32,418 nucleotides of DNA from JANNAT01 sp031422555 (GCA_031422555.1 JANPLZ010000101.1:1-32418); one strand, 5' to 3'; shown: positions 1 through 8,218, numbered from the stretch's first letter. The notes: generated by a model from the sequence alone, not told the origin. Numbers and translations: made by a program.

Positions 1-623
1 CCGAACACCCCGCGCGCCAACGGTGAAAACGGCACCATGGCGGTGCCCAACTCGGCGCAGGTCTGGATCAACCCCAATTCTGGCTGGCGGCTCCACAGCG
101 AATATTCATTCTGAACCGCCATACACGGGCGCACCGCATGGGCGCGGCGCAGGGTGCCGGGGGATATTTCGGACAGGCCATAGCCGCCGATTTTGCCTTC
201 GTCGATCAACCGGCCAAGGGTTTCCACCACCTCTTCAATCGGGCGGGCTTCTTCGCGGCGATGGATGTAGAACAAGGCGACGTGATCCACCCGCAGCCGT
301 TGAATTGATACTTCAAGTTCGGCGCGTAAGTAATTGGCTGAATTGTTGAATTTGCGTGCCACACCTGAAACGATACCGGCCTTTGTGGCGATGTGAACGT
401 CAGGTTTCCGAAGGCGCATCCATTCGCCCAAAATTGTTTCAGACACCCCCATGCCATAGATATTGGCGGTATCGAAAAACGTGATGCCGCCGTCACGCGC
501 CGCATCAAGGCAGGCAAAACTTTCCGCCTGCGATGTCGGGCCAAATATGCCACCAAAACTCATACACCCCAGACCAATGGCCGAAACCATCGGGCCGCTT
601 TTGCCCAACTGCCGCTGTTTCAT
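1..623 (-). CDS. Aldo/keto reductase, C-terminus cut by window edge
   Basis: The reading frame starts at an ATG on the minus strand at 623 and runs off the left edge, so about 207 N-terminal residues are visible. It begins MKQRQLGKSG and continues with GLGCMSFGG, the usual first strand of the NAD(P)H-dependent aldo/keto reductase barrel. The family's catalytic tetrad can be placed: Asp51 and Tyr56 in FDTANIYG, Lys81 in ATKAG and His121 in FYIHR. The family reduces aldehydes and ketones in the cytoplasm; the substrate cannot be told from this part. The C-terminal cofactor-binding segment lies outside the window. It is the third gene of a minus-strand run after the transglycosylase and deoD, 50 nt after deoD with a GC-rich hairpin between them. 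Confidence 0.9.
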   Translation of the reverse strand, partial: MKQRQLGKSGPMVSAIGLGCMSFGGIFGPTSQAESFACLDAARDGGITFFDTANIYGMGVSETILGEWMRLRKPDVHIATKAGIVSGVARKFNNSANYLRAELEVSIQRLRVDHVALFYIHRREEARPIEEVVETLGRLIDEGKIGGYGLSEISPGTLRRAHAVRPCMAVQNEYSLWSRQPELGLIQTCAELGTAMVPFSPLARGVF

Positions 624-639
624 AGTATTTTCCAAGTTT

Positions 640-657
640 GGCGGCGGACCAGCCGCC
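640..657. terminator. GC hairpin between deoD and the aldo/keto reductase gene
   Basis: A perfect 6-bp inverted repeat, GGCGGC and GCCGCC, with a 6-nt loop sits in the 50 nt between deoD and the reductase start. It lacks a clear U tract on the minus strand, so it may be a weak attenuator or a chance structure. Confidence 0.3.
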
Positions 658-673
658 GTTTGTATTGCCTTAG

Positions 674-1387
674 TTAGGTTTTGTCGGCAAACGCCGCCTG
701 CAAGGCAACCTCTACCATCGCGCCAAAGCTGGTTTCGCGCTGATCGGCGGGCAAGGCTTCGTTGGTTAAAATATGGTCTGACATGGTCAGCACCGCCAGC
801 GCGCGACGGCCATAGCGGGCGGCAAGGATATACAGCTCTGCCGCTTCCATCTCGACACACAGCACGCCGTGGCGCTGCAATTGTTCCGAAAGATCGGCGC
901 GTTCGTCATAGAATGTGTCCGACGAATATATCCCGCCCACATGCACCGGCACGCCGATGCCAAGGGCGGCTTTATGCGCCGCCGTCAGCAGGCCAAAATC
1001 GGCACAAGGCGCGAAATTCAGATCGCGGAAAATCGACCGCGACGGCGTGCCGTAGGTTGATGCGGTTTGCGCCAGCACCACGTCGCGCACTTTGACATGG
1101 TGCTGCATCGCCCCCGCCGATCCGATGCGGATCAGGGTTTGCGCGCCGTAATCGCGGATCAATTCATTGGCATAGATCGACAGCGACGGCATCCCCATGC
1201 CCGAACCATGGATCGTTACCCGCTGACCGCGCCATGTGCCGGTATAGCCCAGCATGCCGCGCACTTCGTTCACCAGAACCGGGTTGTCCAGATAGGTCTG
1301 TGCCGCCCACCGTGCGCGATAAGGATCGCCCGGCAACAGCACGGTTTCAGCAATATCGCCCGGTTTGGCCCCGATGTGGAAGGTCAT
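674..1387 (-). CDS. deoD: Purine-nucleoside phosphorylase, DeoD type
   Basis: Phosphorolysis of purine (deoxy)ribonucleosides to free base and pentose-1-phosphate, a cytoplasmic salvage enzyme. The 237-residue length fits the hexameric bacterial DeoD family. Visible signatures are His4, the phosphate-binding LPGDPYRA with Arg24, Arg43, the SGMGMPS loop, IRIGSAGA, the nucleoside-binding VEMEAAELY around residues 178-186, and Asp204 in TMSDH, the proton donor for 6-oxo and 6-amino purines in this family. The start ATG at 1387 has AAGGG 8 nt upstream. It follows the lytic transglycosylase gene by 30 nt on the same strand, so co-transcription is likely, though no functional link is obvious. Confidence 0.95.
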   Translation of the reverse strand: MTFHIGAKPGDIAETVLLPGDPYRARWAAQTYLDNPVLVNEVRGMLGYTGTWRGQRVTIHGSGMGMPSLSIYANELIRDYGAQTLIRIGSAGAMQHHVKVRDVVLAQTASTYGTPSRSIFRDLNFAPCADFGLLTAAHKAALGIGVPVHVGGIYSSDTFYDERADLSEQLQRHGVLCVEMEAAELYILAARYGRRALAVLTMSDHILTNEALPADQRETSFGAMVEVALQAAFADKT

Positions 1388-1417
1388 GTTCGCGCCCTTG
1401 TGTTGATCGCGGCCAGC

Positions 1418-2650
1418 CTACCCAAGCAGTGCCAGCAGTTCAAGCGACGGCTGCCCGGTGACGGCAAGTCCCCGGCTTTGCTGAAAGGCGCTGATTGCGG
1501 CGGTGGTTTTCTTGCCGATCACGCCATCGCTGCCGTCGGTATCAAAGCCAGCCGCGGTCAGCCGCCGTTGCAGGTCCTGGCGTTGCTCAATCGTCATGCC
1601 ATTGGCATCGGGCGGAAAACTGCCGCGCAACGCCGCGCCGCCGTTTAACCGGTCCGCCAGATGGCCCACGCCGATGGCATAGTTTTCGGCGTTGTTATAG
1701 CGCAAGATCACGTTGAAATTGCGGTATAGCAGCAAGGCCGGGCCAGCCGCACCACCGGGCAAGATCAGCGATGCCGCACCGTGGTTGGCCAATGCACCGC
1801 CATCGGCGCGCGTGACCCCAAGGTCGGCCCAATCGGTCCGCCCCTTGCCGCGCCCGGCCAAGGCGGTGTTGAAACCGGGTGGCAGCCGCACTTCCTGACC
1901 CCAGGGTTGCCCGCGTGTCCAGCCCGATTTCGACAGATAGGCGGCGGTCGAGGCCAGCGCATCGCTGGGATCATCCGACCAGATGTCGCGGCGCCCGTCG
2001 CCGGTGAAATCAACCGCAAACAACTGATACGACGTCGGAATAAATTGGGTGTGGCCCATCGCCCCGGCCCAACTGCCGGTCATCTGCCCCGGCGTGGTAT
2101 CGCCGTTTTGCAAAATCTTCAGCGCCGCCACCAGTTGCTGTTCAAAGAAATCACCGCGCCGCCCGTCATAGGCCAGCGTTGACAGCGCCGAGATCACCGG
2201 CACCGATCCGCGCCGTTCGCCAAAATAGCTTTCCAGCCCCCAGACGGCGGCCACCACATGCGGCTCGACGCCGTAACGCGCCTCGATCTGGGCCAAAACG
2301 CCGCCCTGCCGCGCCAAAGCTGCGCGCCCCTTGGATATCCGTTCGTCCGAGGCCGCGATGGCCAGATAATCCTGAGTGGTGCGGGTAAATTCGGTCTGGT
2401 TGCGGTCACGGTCAATCACATCGGGCAGAAATCCCGCCGAAGCAAAGGCGCTGTCGTAGGTGGGGGCAGAAACGCCGCGCGCCAGTGCCGTGCCGCGAAA
2501 ATTGGCCACCCAAGTGTCATAGCCCGCATTGGGCACCGCGCGCATCACCACATCCACGCGCGGTTTGGCCCCCGCACCGCCGCCGCCCACGCAGGCCTGC
2601 AAAAGCGAGGCCATCAGGCCAAAGGTGATGGTTCGGCGGGTAAGCTGCAT
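1418..2650 (-). CDS. Lytic murein transglycosylase, MltB-like lipoprotein with peptidoglycan-binding domain
   Basis: Predicted to cleave the glycan strand of peptidoglycan, giving 1,6-anhydro ends, in the periplasm. The chosen ATG start (2650) gives MQLTRRTITF followed by a hydrophobic stretch and lipobox LLQAC, so Cys20 would be lipidated; an in-frame TTG 27 nt upstream has no better ribosome site. The SLT/MltB-type catalytic domain covers about residues 40-335, with the catalytic Glu140 in VWGLESYFG and the family's GAMGHTQFIPTSY segment. Residues about 350-410 form a peptidoglycan-binding domain (QRQDLQRRL, DGVIGKKTTAAI). The 410-residue length suits this group in Rhodobacterales. The gene starts 104 nt after the ecm stop and leads a run into deoD. 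Confidence 0.93.
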   Translation of the reverse strand: MQLTRRTITFGLMASLLQACVGGGGAGAKPRVDVVMRAVPNAGYDTWVANFRGTALARGVSAPTYDSAFASAGFLPDVIDRDRNQTEFTRTTQDYLAIAASDERISKGRAALARQGGVLAQIEARYGVEPHVVAAVWGLESYFGERRGSVPVISALSTLAYDGRRGDFFEQQLVAALKILQNGDTTPGQMTGSWAGAMGHTQFIPTSYQLFAVDFTGDGRRDIWSDDPSDALASTAAYLSKSGWTRGQPWGQEVRLPPGFNTALAGRGKGRTDWADLGVTRADGGALANHGAASLILPGGAAGPALLLYRNFNVILRYNNAENYAIGVGHLADRLNGGAALRGSFPPDANGMTIEQRQDLQRRLTAAGFDTDGSDGVIGKKTTAAISAFQQSRGLAVTGQPSLELLALLG

Positions 2651-2754
2651 GTCAATAATCCCAATCGGAAAACGCAATTGCGGCTACCTTAGGGCCAACG
2701 CGCCAGCGGCGAAAGCGGGCATGCTGACCCCAGCAAAGCCTTGCCTAATCGGCG

Positions 2755-4716
2755 CTAGGCCGCAGCCGAAGCTGGGTCAACCAGCCCGACAATATCCAGC
2801 ATGATGCGGTTCAACTCGAAATCCTTGGGTGTATAGACCGCAGCCACACCCGATGCGCGCAGGGCGGCTGCGTCATCTTCGGGAATGATACCGCCGACAA
2901 TCAACGGGATATCGGCCAACCCCGCCCCCCGCATCTGCGCCAACACTTCGGCGATCAAGGGCAAATGGCTGCCCGACAGAATCGACAATCCCACCACATG
3001 GGCGCGCTGATCCACCGCAGCCTGCACAATTTCGGCAGGGGTCAGCCGAATGCCGTCATAGTGGATCTGCATGCCGCAATCACGGGCGCGGGCTGCGATT
3101 TGTTCGGCCCCGTTGGAATGGCCATCAAGGCCGGGTTTGCCCATCAGAAAGGTTAAAGGCCGCCCCAGTTTGACCGAGACCGCCTGCACCGCGTCGCGGA
3201 TATGCTCCAACCCTTCGGTGCGGTTTGAAGGGCTGCGCGACACGCCGGTGGGGGCGCGGTATTCGCCAAAGGCCGTGCGGATCACCGCACCCCATTCGCC
3301 GGTGGTAACACCAGCGCGTGCCGCCGCGATCGAGGCGGGCATGATATTGCTGCCGTCTTGCGCAGCCTCGCGCAAGGCTGCAAGCGCTGCCTTGACGGCC
3401 GCCGCGCTGCGGCTGGCTTTCCACGCCGTCAGCCGCGCGATCTGATCCGCCTCGGCTGCAGGATCGGATGCCATCACCGATCCGTCGCCTGCGGTCAGCG
3501 GGCTGGGGGCGGCGTCTTGCCAGCGGTTCACCCCGACAACGGTGGTCGCCCCCGTCTCGATCCGGGCGATGCGGGCCGAGTTAGACTCGACCAACCGCCC
3601 CTTCATATACTCAATCGCCGCCACCGCACCGCCCATGGCGTCAATCCGCGCCAGTTCCTCGCGCGCCCCGGATTTCAGCGCGTCAACTTTGCGATCAATC
3701 GCCGGGTTGCCGTCAAACAGATCATCATATTCCAAAAGATCGGTTTCATAGGCCAGAATCTGTTGCATCCGCAGCGACCATTGCTGATCCCACGGGCGCG
3801 GCAGACCCAGCGCCTCGTTCCAGGCGGGCAGTTGCACGGCGCGGGCGCGGGCGTTTTTTGACAGCGTGACGGCCAGCATTTCAATCAGAATGCGGTAGAC
3901 GTTGTTTTCGGGCTGCTGTTCGGTCAGCCCAAGGCTGTTCACCTGCACGCCATAGCGAAAACGGCGGAATTTGGCGTCGGTGATGCCATAGCGGTTTGCG
4001 CAAATCTCGTCCCACAAATCGACAAAGGCGCGCATTTTGCACAGCTCGGTCACAAAACGGATGCCTGCGTTGACGAAAAACGAGATCCGCCCAACCATGG
4101 CCGGGAAATCAGCCGCCGAAACTTTGGCTTTCAAATCATCCAGCACCGCGCAAGCCGTGGCCAGCGCAAAGGCAAGTTCCTGTTCCGGCGTGGCCCCCGC
4201 CTCTTGCAGATGATAGCTGCAGACGTTCATCGGGTTCCATTTGGGCAGATGGGTCTGGGTATAGGCCGCCACGTCCGTAATCATCCGCATGCTGGGTTTT
4301 GGCGGGCAGATATACGTGCCGCGCGACAGATATTCCTTGATGATGTCGTTTTGCACGGTGCCTTGCAGGGCGGCGACATCGGCGCCTTGTTCTTCGGCCA
4401 CCGCGATATAGAGCGCCAAAAGCCACGGCGCCGTGGCGTTGATCGTCATCGACGTGTTCATCTGGTCCAGCGGAATGTCCGAAAACAGCGCGCGCATGTC
4501 GCCCAGATGCGCCACCGGCACTCCAACCTTGCCAACCTCGCCGCGCGCCAGCAGATGATCACTGTCATAGCCGGTCTGGGTCGGCAGATCGAACGCCACC
4601 GACAGCCCGGTCTGACCGCGCGCCAGATTGCCGCGATACAGCGCGTTTGACGCAGCCGCCGTGGAATGCCCGGCATAAGTGCGAAACAGCCAAGGGGCGT
4701 CTTTCTGCGGTTGCAT
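2755..4716 (-). CDS. ecm: Ethylmalonyl-CoA mutase
   Basis: Adenosylcobalamin-dependent rearrangement of (2R)-ethylmalonyl-CoA to (2S)-methylsuccinyl-CoA, a step specific to the ethylmalonyl-CoA pathway. The protein is of methylmalonyl-CoA mutase type: a substrate-binding barrel (DAPWLFRTYAGHSTA, FDLPTQTGYDS, NTSMTINATAPW) and a C-terminal B12 domain from about residue 525, with the DxHxxG motif at Asp531-Gly536; His533 would be the lower cobalt ligand. A chain of 653 residues matches ecm rather than plain mutases, and the nearby ccr supports this. The ATG at 4716 (MQPQKDAPWLF) has GGGGA 4 nt upstream and aligns with the family start as I remember it; ATGs at 4737 and 4740 are alternatives. 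It is transcribed away from the secreted-protein gene at 4952. Confidence 0.94.
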   Translation of the reverse strand: MQPQKDAPWLFRTYAGHSTAAASNALYRGNLARGQTGLSVAFDLPTQTGYDSDHLLARGEVGKVGVPVAHLGDMRALFSDIPLDQMNTSMTINATAPWLLALYIAVAEEQGADVAALQGTVQNDIIKEYLSRGTYICPPKPSMRMITDVAAYTQTHLPKWNPMNVCSYHLQEAGATPEQELAFALATACAVLDDLKAKVSAADFPAMVGRISFFVNAGIRFVTELCKMRAFVDLWDEICANRYGITDAKFRRFRYGVQVNSLGLTEQQPENNVYRILIEMLAVTLSKNARARAVQLPAWNEALGLPRPWDQQWSLRMQQILAYETDLLEYDDLFDGNPAIDRKVDALKSGAREELARIDAMGGAVAAIEYMKGRLVESNSARIARIETGATTVVGVNRWQDAAPSPLTAGDGSVMASDPAAEADQIARLTAWKASRSAAAVKAALAALREAAQDGSNIMPASIAAARAGVTTGEWGAVIRTAFGEYRAPTGVSRSPSNRTEGLEHIRDAVQAVSVKLGRPLTFLMGKPGLDGHSNGAEQIAARARDCGMQIHYDGIRLTPAEIVQAAVDQRAHVVGLSILSGSHLPLIAEVLAQMRGAGLADIPLIVGGIIPEDDAAALRASGVAAVYTPKDFELNRIMLDIVGLVDPASAAA

Positions 4717-4796
4717 GGTTTCCCCGGTATGCGTCATCATCGTGATCCATCGCGCAAGAATATTTCACCACAGAAACCACGCGCGACAGATTAAAT

Positions 4797-4804
4797 CAAT
4801 GCAA
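4797..4804 (-). promoter_or_regulatory. Octamer TTGCATTG upstream of ecm, shared with ccr
   Basis: On the minus strand this reads TTGCATTG, ending 81 nt before the ecm start. The same octamer lies 78 nt before the ccr start at 6773-6780. It is a candidate binding site or promoter element for both pathway genes; no regulator is identified in the window. Confidence 0.3.
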
Positions 4805-4951
4805 ATTCGCCGCAACGCAGCATTGGGCCAAAGCCGGGCTGTTCCGGATGTAACAGGCCCCGTCTGTCGCCATTGACCGAAACGGTGGTTTTGGGGAAGT
4901 GTCAGCGCCAGACGCCAAAAGCAACGGCGTATTTTTGAAAAGGGATTGCCG

Positions 4952-5284
4952 ATGAAACTGACATCATCGCTACGTCTGGCACTTGCGGCCATGGTTTTGG
5001 CCGGGTCTGCCACTGTGGCCAGCGCCACCGATTACCGGGTGCGCATTCACAATGACACGGGCTATACGCTGTATAAATTCTATTCCACCAATTCAGGTGC
5101 CAAGAAATGGGGCAGCGATGTTCTGGGCAACACCACCTTGGCCAACGGTGCTGCGGTGACGTTGAATTTTGCCAATGACGACGGCTATTGCGTGTTCGAT
5201 TTCCGCGCCGTGTTTGAAGATGGCACCGAATTGCAGCGCGGCGGCGTGAATGTTTGTGAAGTGTCGGATTATTACTATCAATAG
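4952..5284 (+). CDS. Small secreted protein of unknown function
   Basis: A 110-residue protein with a clear Sec signal peptide: MKLTSSLRLA, a hydrophobic core, and a predicted cut after ASA at residue 25. The mature part is about 85 residues, rich in Tyr, Asn and Asp, with two cysteines (Cys80 and Cys102) that could form one disulphide in the periplasm. The ATG at 4952 has AGGGA 6 nt upstream; a TTG two codons earlier is less likely. From memory, similar small exported proteins occur in Rhodobacteraceae and have sometimes carried the name argininosuccinate lyase; nothing here supports such an enzyme, since the chain is far too short and is exported. It lies divergent from ecm and upstream of the acyltransferase gene. 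Confidence 0.85.
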   Translation: MKLTSSLRLALAAMVLAGSATVASATDYRVRIHNDTGYTLYKFYSTNSGAKKWGSDVLGNTTLANGAAVTLNFANDDGYCVFDFRAVFEDGTELQRGGVNVCEVSDYYYQ

Positions 5285-5291
5285 CCTGTTT

Positions 5292-5334
5292 GCCCAGGCG
5301 GGGTGTGTAAAGTTTGGCCGCCTGACCGGGCTTT
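5292..5334 (+). terminator. Hairpin after the small secreted protein gene
   Basis: CAGGCGG (5295-5301) pairs with CCGCCTG (5318-5324), and flanking GCC with GGGC can extend the stem across a 3-nt bulge. A short run, TTTA, follows. It begins 8 nt after the stop codon, so it may be a weak terminator or attenuator before the acyltransferase gene. Confidence 0.35.
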
Positions 5335-5367
5335 ACCGACGCGCCCAAACCTGCAACCTTGCAGGCT

Positions 5368-6747
5368 ATGTTTCGCACGGTTGAACTGCCCCTTTGGTTA
5401 TTGGTTCTGGTGCTGGGCTTTGCCACCGTCACCTTCGCCTCGCATTTTTTATTCCCCTCGGTGCGGTGGTTTTTCCGCAAACGGATGGAGCGGGCGGTCG
5501 CTCAGATAAACCAGCGGCTGGATCGACCGATAGAGTTTTTCAAGCTGGCGCGGCGGCAAGATATGATTGTGCGGCTGGCCTACGATCCATCCGTGCTGGA
5601 GGCCGTGGCCGAACATGCCGCCGAAACCGGTGTGCCGGGGTCGGTGGCCTTTGAAGAGGCGCGCGGTTATGCCCGTGAAATTGTGCCGGGGTTTTCGGCA
5701 AGCCTTTATTTTGGGGTCGCAATCCGGCTGGCACGCGGGCTGTCGCGCGCGCTTTACCGGGTGCGGATCGGCCGCGTTGACGCGGCTTTGGCGCATATTG
5801 ATCCCAAGGCCACGGTGGTTTTCGTGATGAACCACCGTTCGAACATGGATTATGTCTTGATCACATGGCTGGTGGCGAACCGGGCGTCGATTTCTTATGC
5901 GGTGGGCGAATGGGCGCGGATCTGGCCGTTGTCGCGGTTGATCCGCGCGATGGGGGCCTATTTCATAAGGCGCGGCAGCCGCAACACGCTTTATCGCCGG
6001 GTGCTGGCGCGCTATGTGCAAATGGCCACGGCGGCGGGCACCACGCAGGCTATTTTTCCCGAAGGCGGGCTGTCATTGGATGGCCGGGTGGGGGCGGCAA
6101 AGATGGGCTTGTTCAGCTATATCGTGCAGGGGTTTGATCCCAAAGGCCGCGACGTGGTGTTTGTGCCGGTGGGGCTGGCCTATGACCGGGTGCTGGAAGA
6201 CCGGATTCTGGTGGATGCAGCGGCGGCGGGCACGCGGCGGTTTCGTGGCAAGCCGCTGGCAGTGCTGGGCTTTGTCGTGCGCACGCTGTGGCGCAAGCTG
6301 CGTGGCACCCATCTGGGGTTTGGCACTGCGGCTGCGGGTTTTGGCCCGCCGGTATCGCTGCGCGACTTTATGGCCGATCCGCCCGCCATGCCGACCGAAA
6401 CGCTGGGCGCGCGCCTGATGATGGACATCGCCCGGGTGGTTCCGGTTTTGCCGGTCCCGTTGATAGCGGCGGCCCTGTTGCAACTTCCACCCGATCGGGC
6501 CGCCCTGTTGCAGATCGTGCAGGACCTTGTCGCGCAACTGGCAGCGGATAGTGCGGTGATGAAATTGGCCCCACAAGGCATCGAGGCCACAATCACCGAA
6601 GGTTTGGCCCCCTTGCTGGCGCGCGGCATTTTGCAAGATACCCTGAAACCCGCACCGAACGGTCAGGCGGTGTTAGAGTTTTATGCCGGGCAAGTGCTGC
6701 AAAGGCTGTCGATTGCCACTGGCCATGCCGCAACGCAGCAGACATAA
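5368..6747 (+). CDS. Membrane glycerol-3-phosphate acyltransferase-like protein (PlsB/PlsC superfamily)
   Basis: Likely acyl transfer to a glycerophosphate acceptor at the inner membrane, in phospholipid synthesis. The 459-residue protein starts with a transmembrane segment (about residues 6-27). All four blocks of the glycerolipid acyltransferase family are visible in order: NHRSNMDY (the HxxxxD catalytic box), GAYFIRRGS, FPEGG and VPVGLAYDR. The length and the RRG block resemble PlsB-type enzymes more than short PlsC enzymes, but E. coli PlsB is much longer. The ATG at 5368 is preferred to a TTG three codons earlier. It is on the same strand as ccr, 110 nt upstream of it, inside the ethylmalonyl-CoA locus; whether its acyl-CoA use relates to that pathway is unknown. 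Confidence 0.85.
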   Translation: MFRTVELPLWLLVLVLGFATVTFASHFLFPSVRWFFRKRMERAVAQINQRLDRPIEFFKLARRQDMIVRLAYDPSVLEAVAEHAAETGVPGSVAFEEARGYAREIVPGFSASLYFGVAIRLARGLSRALYRVRIGRVDAALAHIDPKATVVFVMNHRSNMDYVLITWLVANRASISYAVGEWARIWPLSRLIRAMGAYFIRRGSRNTLYRRVLARYVQMATAAGTTQAIFPEGGLSLDGRVGAAKMGLFSYIVQGFDPKGRDVVFVPVGLAYDRVLEDRILVDAAAAGTRRFRGKPLAVLGFVVRTLWRKLRGTHLGFGTAAAGFGPPVSLRDFMADPPAMPTETLGARLMMDIARVVPVLPVPLIAAALLQLPPDRAALLQIVQDLVAQLAADSAVMKLAPQGIEATITEGLAPLLARGILQDTLKPAPNGQAVLEFYAGQVLQRLSIATGHAATQQT

Positions 6748-6772
6748 AATTACAAAATACACCATAAAACTA

Positions 6773-6780
6773 TTGCATTG
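6773..6780 (+). promoter_or_regulatory. Octamer TTGCATTG upstream of ccr, shared with ecm
   Basis: Identical to the octamer upstream of ecm, in the same orientation relative to the gene and at nearly the same distance (78 against 81 nt). Alternatively TTGCAT is a -35 box, with TATCAA at 6797-6802 as a -10 box, spacing 18. Confidence 0.3.
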
Positions 6781-6787
6781 TTGCGCG

Positions 6788-6848
6788 TCAACCCCGTATC
6801 AATCGTCAGCGCCGGGTTGATTCTGCATCGCGGCATTTCATTGATACG
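6788..6848 (+). promoter_or_regulatory. Interleaved dyads in the ccr 5' region (operator or leader pseudoknot)
   Basis: CGTATCAAT at 6795-6803 is perfectly repeated in inverted form as ATTGATACG at 6840-6848, the second arm running into the Shine-Dalgarno GAGG (6848-6851) of ccr. A second pair, TCAACCC at 6788-6794 and GGGTTGA at 6814-6820, interleaves with it, giving the order of an H-type pseudoknot. The 9-bp dyad is unlikely by chance in about 100 nt; the 7-bp one could be chance. Function is not known. Confidence 0.4.
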
Positions 6849-6857
6849 AGGTTCCCC

Positions 6858-8150
6858 ATGGCTTTGGACAAAGCACCCGCCATCCCCGCCTATGACGCGC
6901 CCGTCAAAGACCTGTATGAAATTGGTGAGATGCCGCCTTTGGGCCATGTGCCTGCCCAGATGTATGCCTGGGCCATCCGGCGTGACCGCCATGGCGAACC
7001 CAGCACGGCCATGCAGATCGAAGTGGTGGACACCTGGAAAATCGACAGCATGGAAGTGCTGGTTCTTGTGATGGCGGCAGGGGTGAATTACAACGGCGTC
7101 TGGGCGTCACTTGGCCAACCGATCAGCCCGTTTGACAGTCATAAACAACCCTATCACATCGCCGGGTCCGATGCGTCGGGCATCGTCTGGGCGGTGGGCG
7201 ACAAGGTAAAGCGCTGGAAAGTCGGCGACGAAGTGGTGATCCACTGCAATCAGGATGATGGCGACGACGAAGAATGCAACGGCGGTGACCCGATGTTTTC
7301 CACCAGTCAGCGCATCTGGGGATACGAGACACCAGACGGGTCTTTTGCGCAGTTCACCAAAGTGCAGGCGCAACAATTGATGGCACGCCCGCGTCACCTG
7401 ACATGGGAGGAAAGTGCCTGCTACACCCTGACGCTGGCCACCGCCTATCGCATGCTGTTCGGGCATGAACCGCATGATCTGAAGCCGGGCCAGAATGTGT
7501 TGGTCTGGGGCGCGTCGGGGGGCTTGGGGTCTTATGCCATCCAGTTGATCAACACCGCCGGTGCCAACGCCATCGGCGTGATCAGCGACGAATCAAAGCG
7601 TGAATTTGTGATGGGCCTCGGTGCCAAAGGCGTCATCAACCGCAACGATTTCAAATGCTGGGGCCAATTGCCCACTGTGGGCAGCCCGGAATATGCCGTG
7701 TGGTTCACCGAGGCCCGTAAATTCGGCAAGGCGATCTGGGACATCACGGGCAAGGGCGTCAACGTTGACATGGTGTTCGAACACCCTGGCGAAGCGACGT
7801 TTCCGGTCTCGGCGCTGGTGTGCAAAAAGGGCGGCATGGTGGTGATCTGCGCGGGCACTTCTGGGTTTAACTGCACTTTTGACGTGCGTTATATGTGGAT
7901 GCACCAAAAGCGTTTGCAGGGGTCGCACTTTGCCCATCTGAAACAGGCGGCAGCAGCGAACAAGCTGATGGTGGAACGCCGGCTTGATCCGTGCATGTCC
8001 GAGGTGTTCCCTTGGGCGGAAATTCCTGCGGCCCACATGCTGATGCGCAAAAACCAACATAAACCCGGCAATATGGCGGTGTTGGTGCAGGCGCCGCATA
8101 CCGGCCTGCGCACGTTTGACGATACGCTGGACGCCAGCCGCACGCGGTAA
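6858..8150 (+). CDS. ccr: Crotonyl-CoA carboxylase/reductase
   Basis: NADPH-dependent reductive carboxylation of crotonyl-CoA with CO2 to (2S)-ethylmalonyl-CoA, the characteristic enzyme of the ethylmalonyl-CoA pathway. The 430-residue chain is a medium-chain dehydrogenase/reductase: GroES-like domain (about 1-200) and Rossmann domain with GASGGLG at 218-224. Signatures of Ccr rather than plain enoyl reductases include GVNYNGVWAS (74-83), IAGSDASGIVWAVG, EHPGEATFP and RLQGSHFAH (352-360); the GSHFA His357 corresponds, as far as I recall, to the CO2-positioning histidine of characterised Ccr. The ATG at 6858 has GAGG 6 nt upstream. The leader holds dyad elements. Product epimerisation followed by ecm (2755-4716) gives the next step, so the locus is functionally coherent. 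Confidence 0.96.
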   Translation: MALDKAPAIPAYDAPVKDLYEIGEMPPLGHVPAQMYAWAIRRDRHGEPSTAMQIEVVDTWKIDSMEVLVLVMAAGVNYNGVWASLGQPISPFDSHKQPYHIAGSDASGIVWAVGDKVKRWKVGDEVVIHCNQDDGDDEECNGGDPMFSTSQRIWGYETPDGSFAQFTKVQAQQLMARPRHLTWEESACYTLTLATAYRMLFGHEPHDLKPGQNVLVWGASGGLGSYAIQLINTAGANAIGVISDESKREFVMGLGAKGVINRNDFKCWGQLPTVGSPEYAVWFTEARKFGKAIWDITGKGVNVDMVFEHPGEATFPVSALVCKKGGMVVICAGTSGFNCTFDVRYMWMHQKRLQGSHFAHLKQAAAANKLMVERRLDPCMSEVFPWAEIPAAHMLMRKNQHKPGNMAVLVQAPHTGLRTFDDTLDASRTR

Positions 8151-8218
8151 ACGGTGCAAACGCCGGGGGCGGCAAGCCGCCTCTGGCCCTTGGCGGGCGG
8201 CTGCAATATGGTTGCGGC

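Noticed and set aside
4790..4820. Paired TTTGC-type half-sites of a PccR/RamB-like regulator upstream of ecm and ccr
   Set aside because: The half-site centres are 11 nt apart at ecm and 8 nt at ccr, not a common spacing, so only the shared octamer is reported.
8168..8181. GGCGGC-AA-GCCGCC palindrome after ccr as a terminator
   Set aside because: The loop is only 2 nt and no U tract follows; it is probably just GC-rich intergenic sequence.
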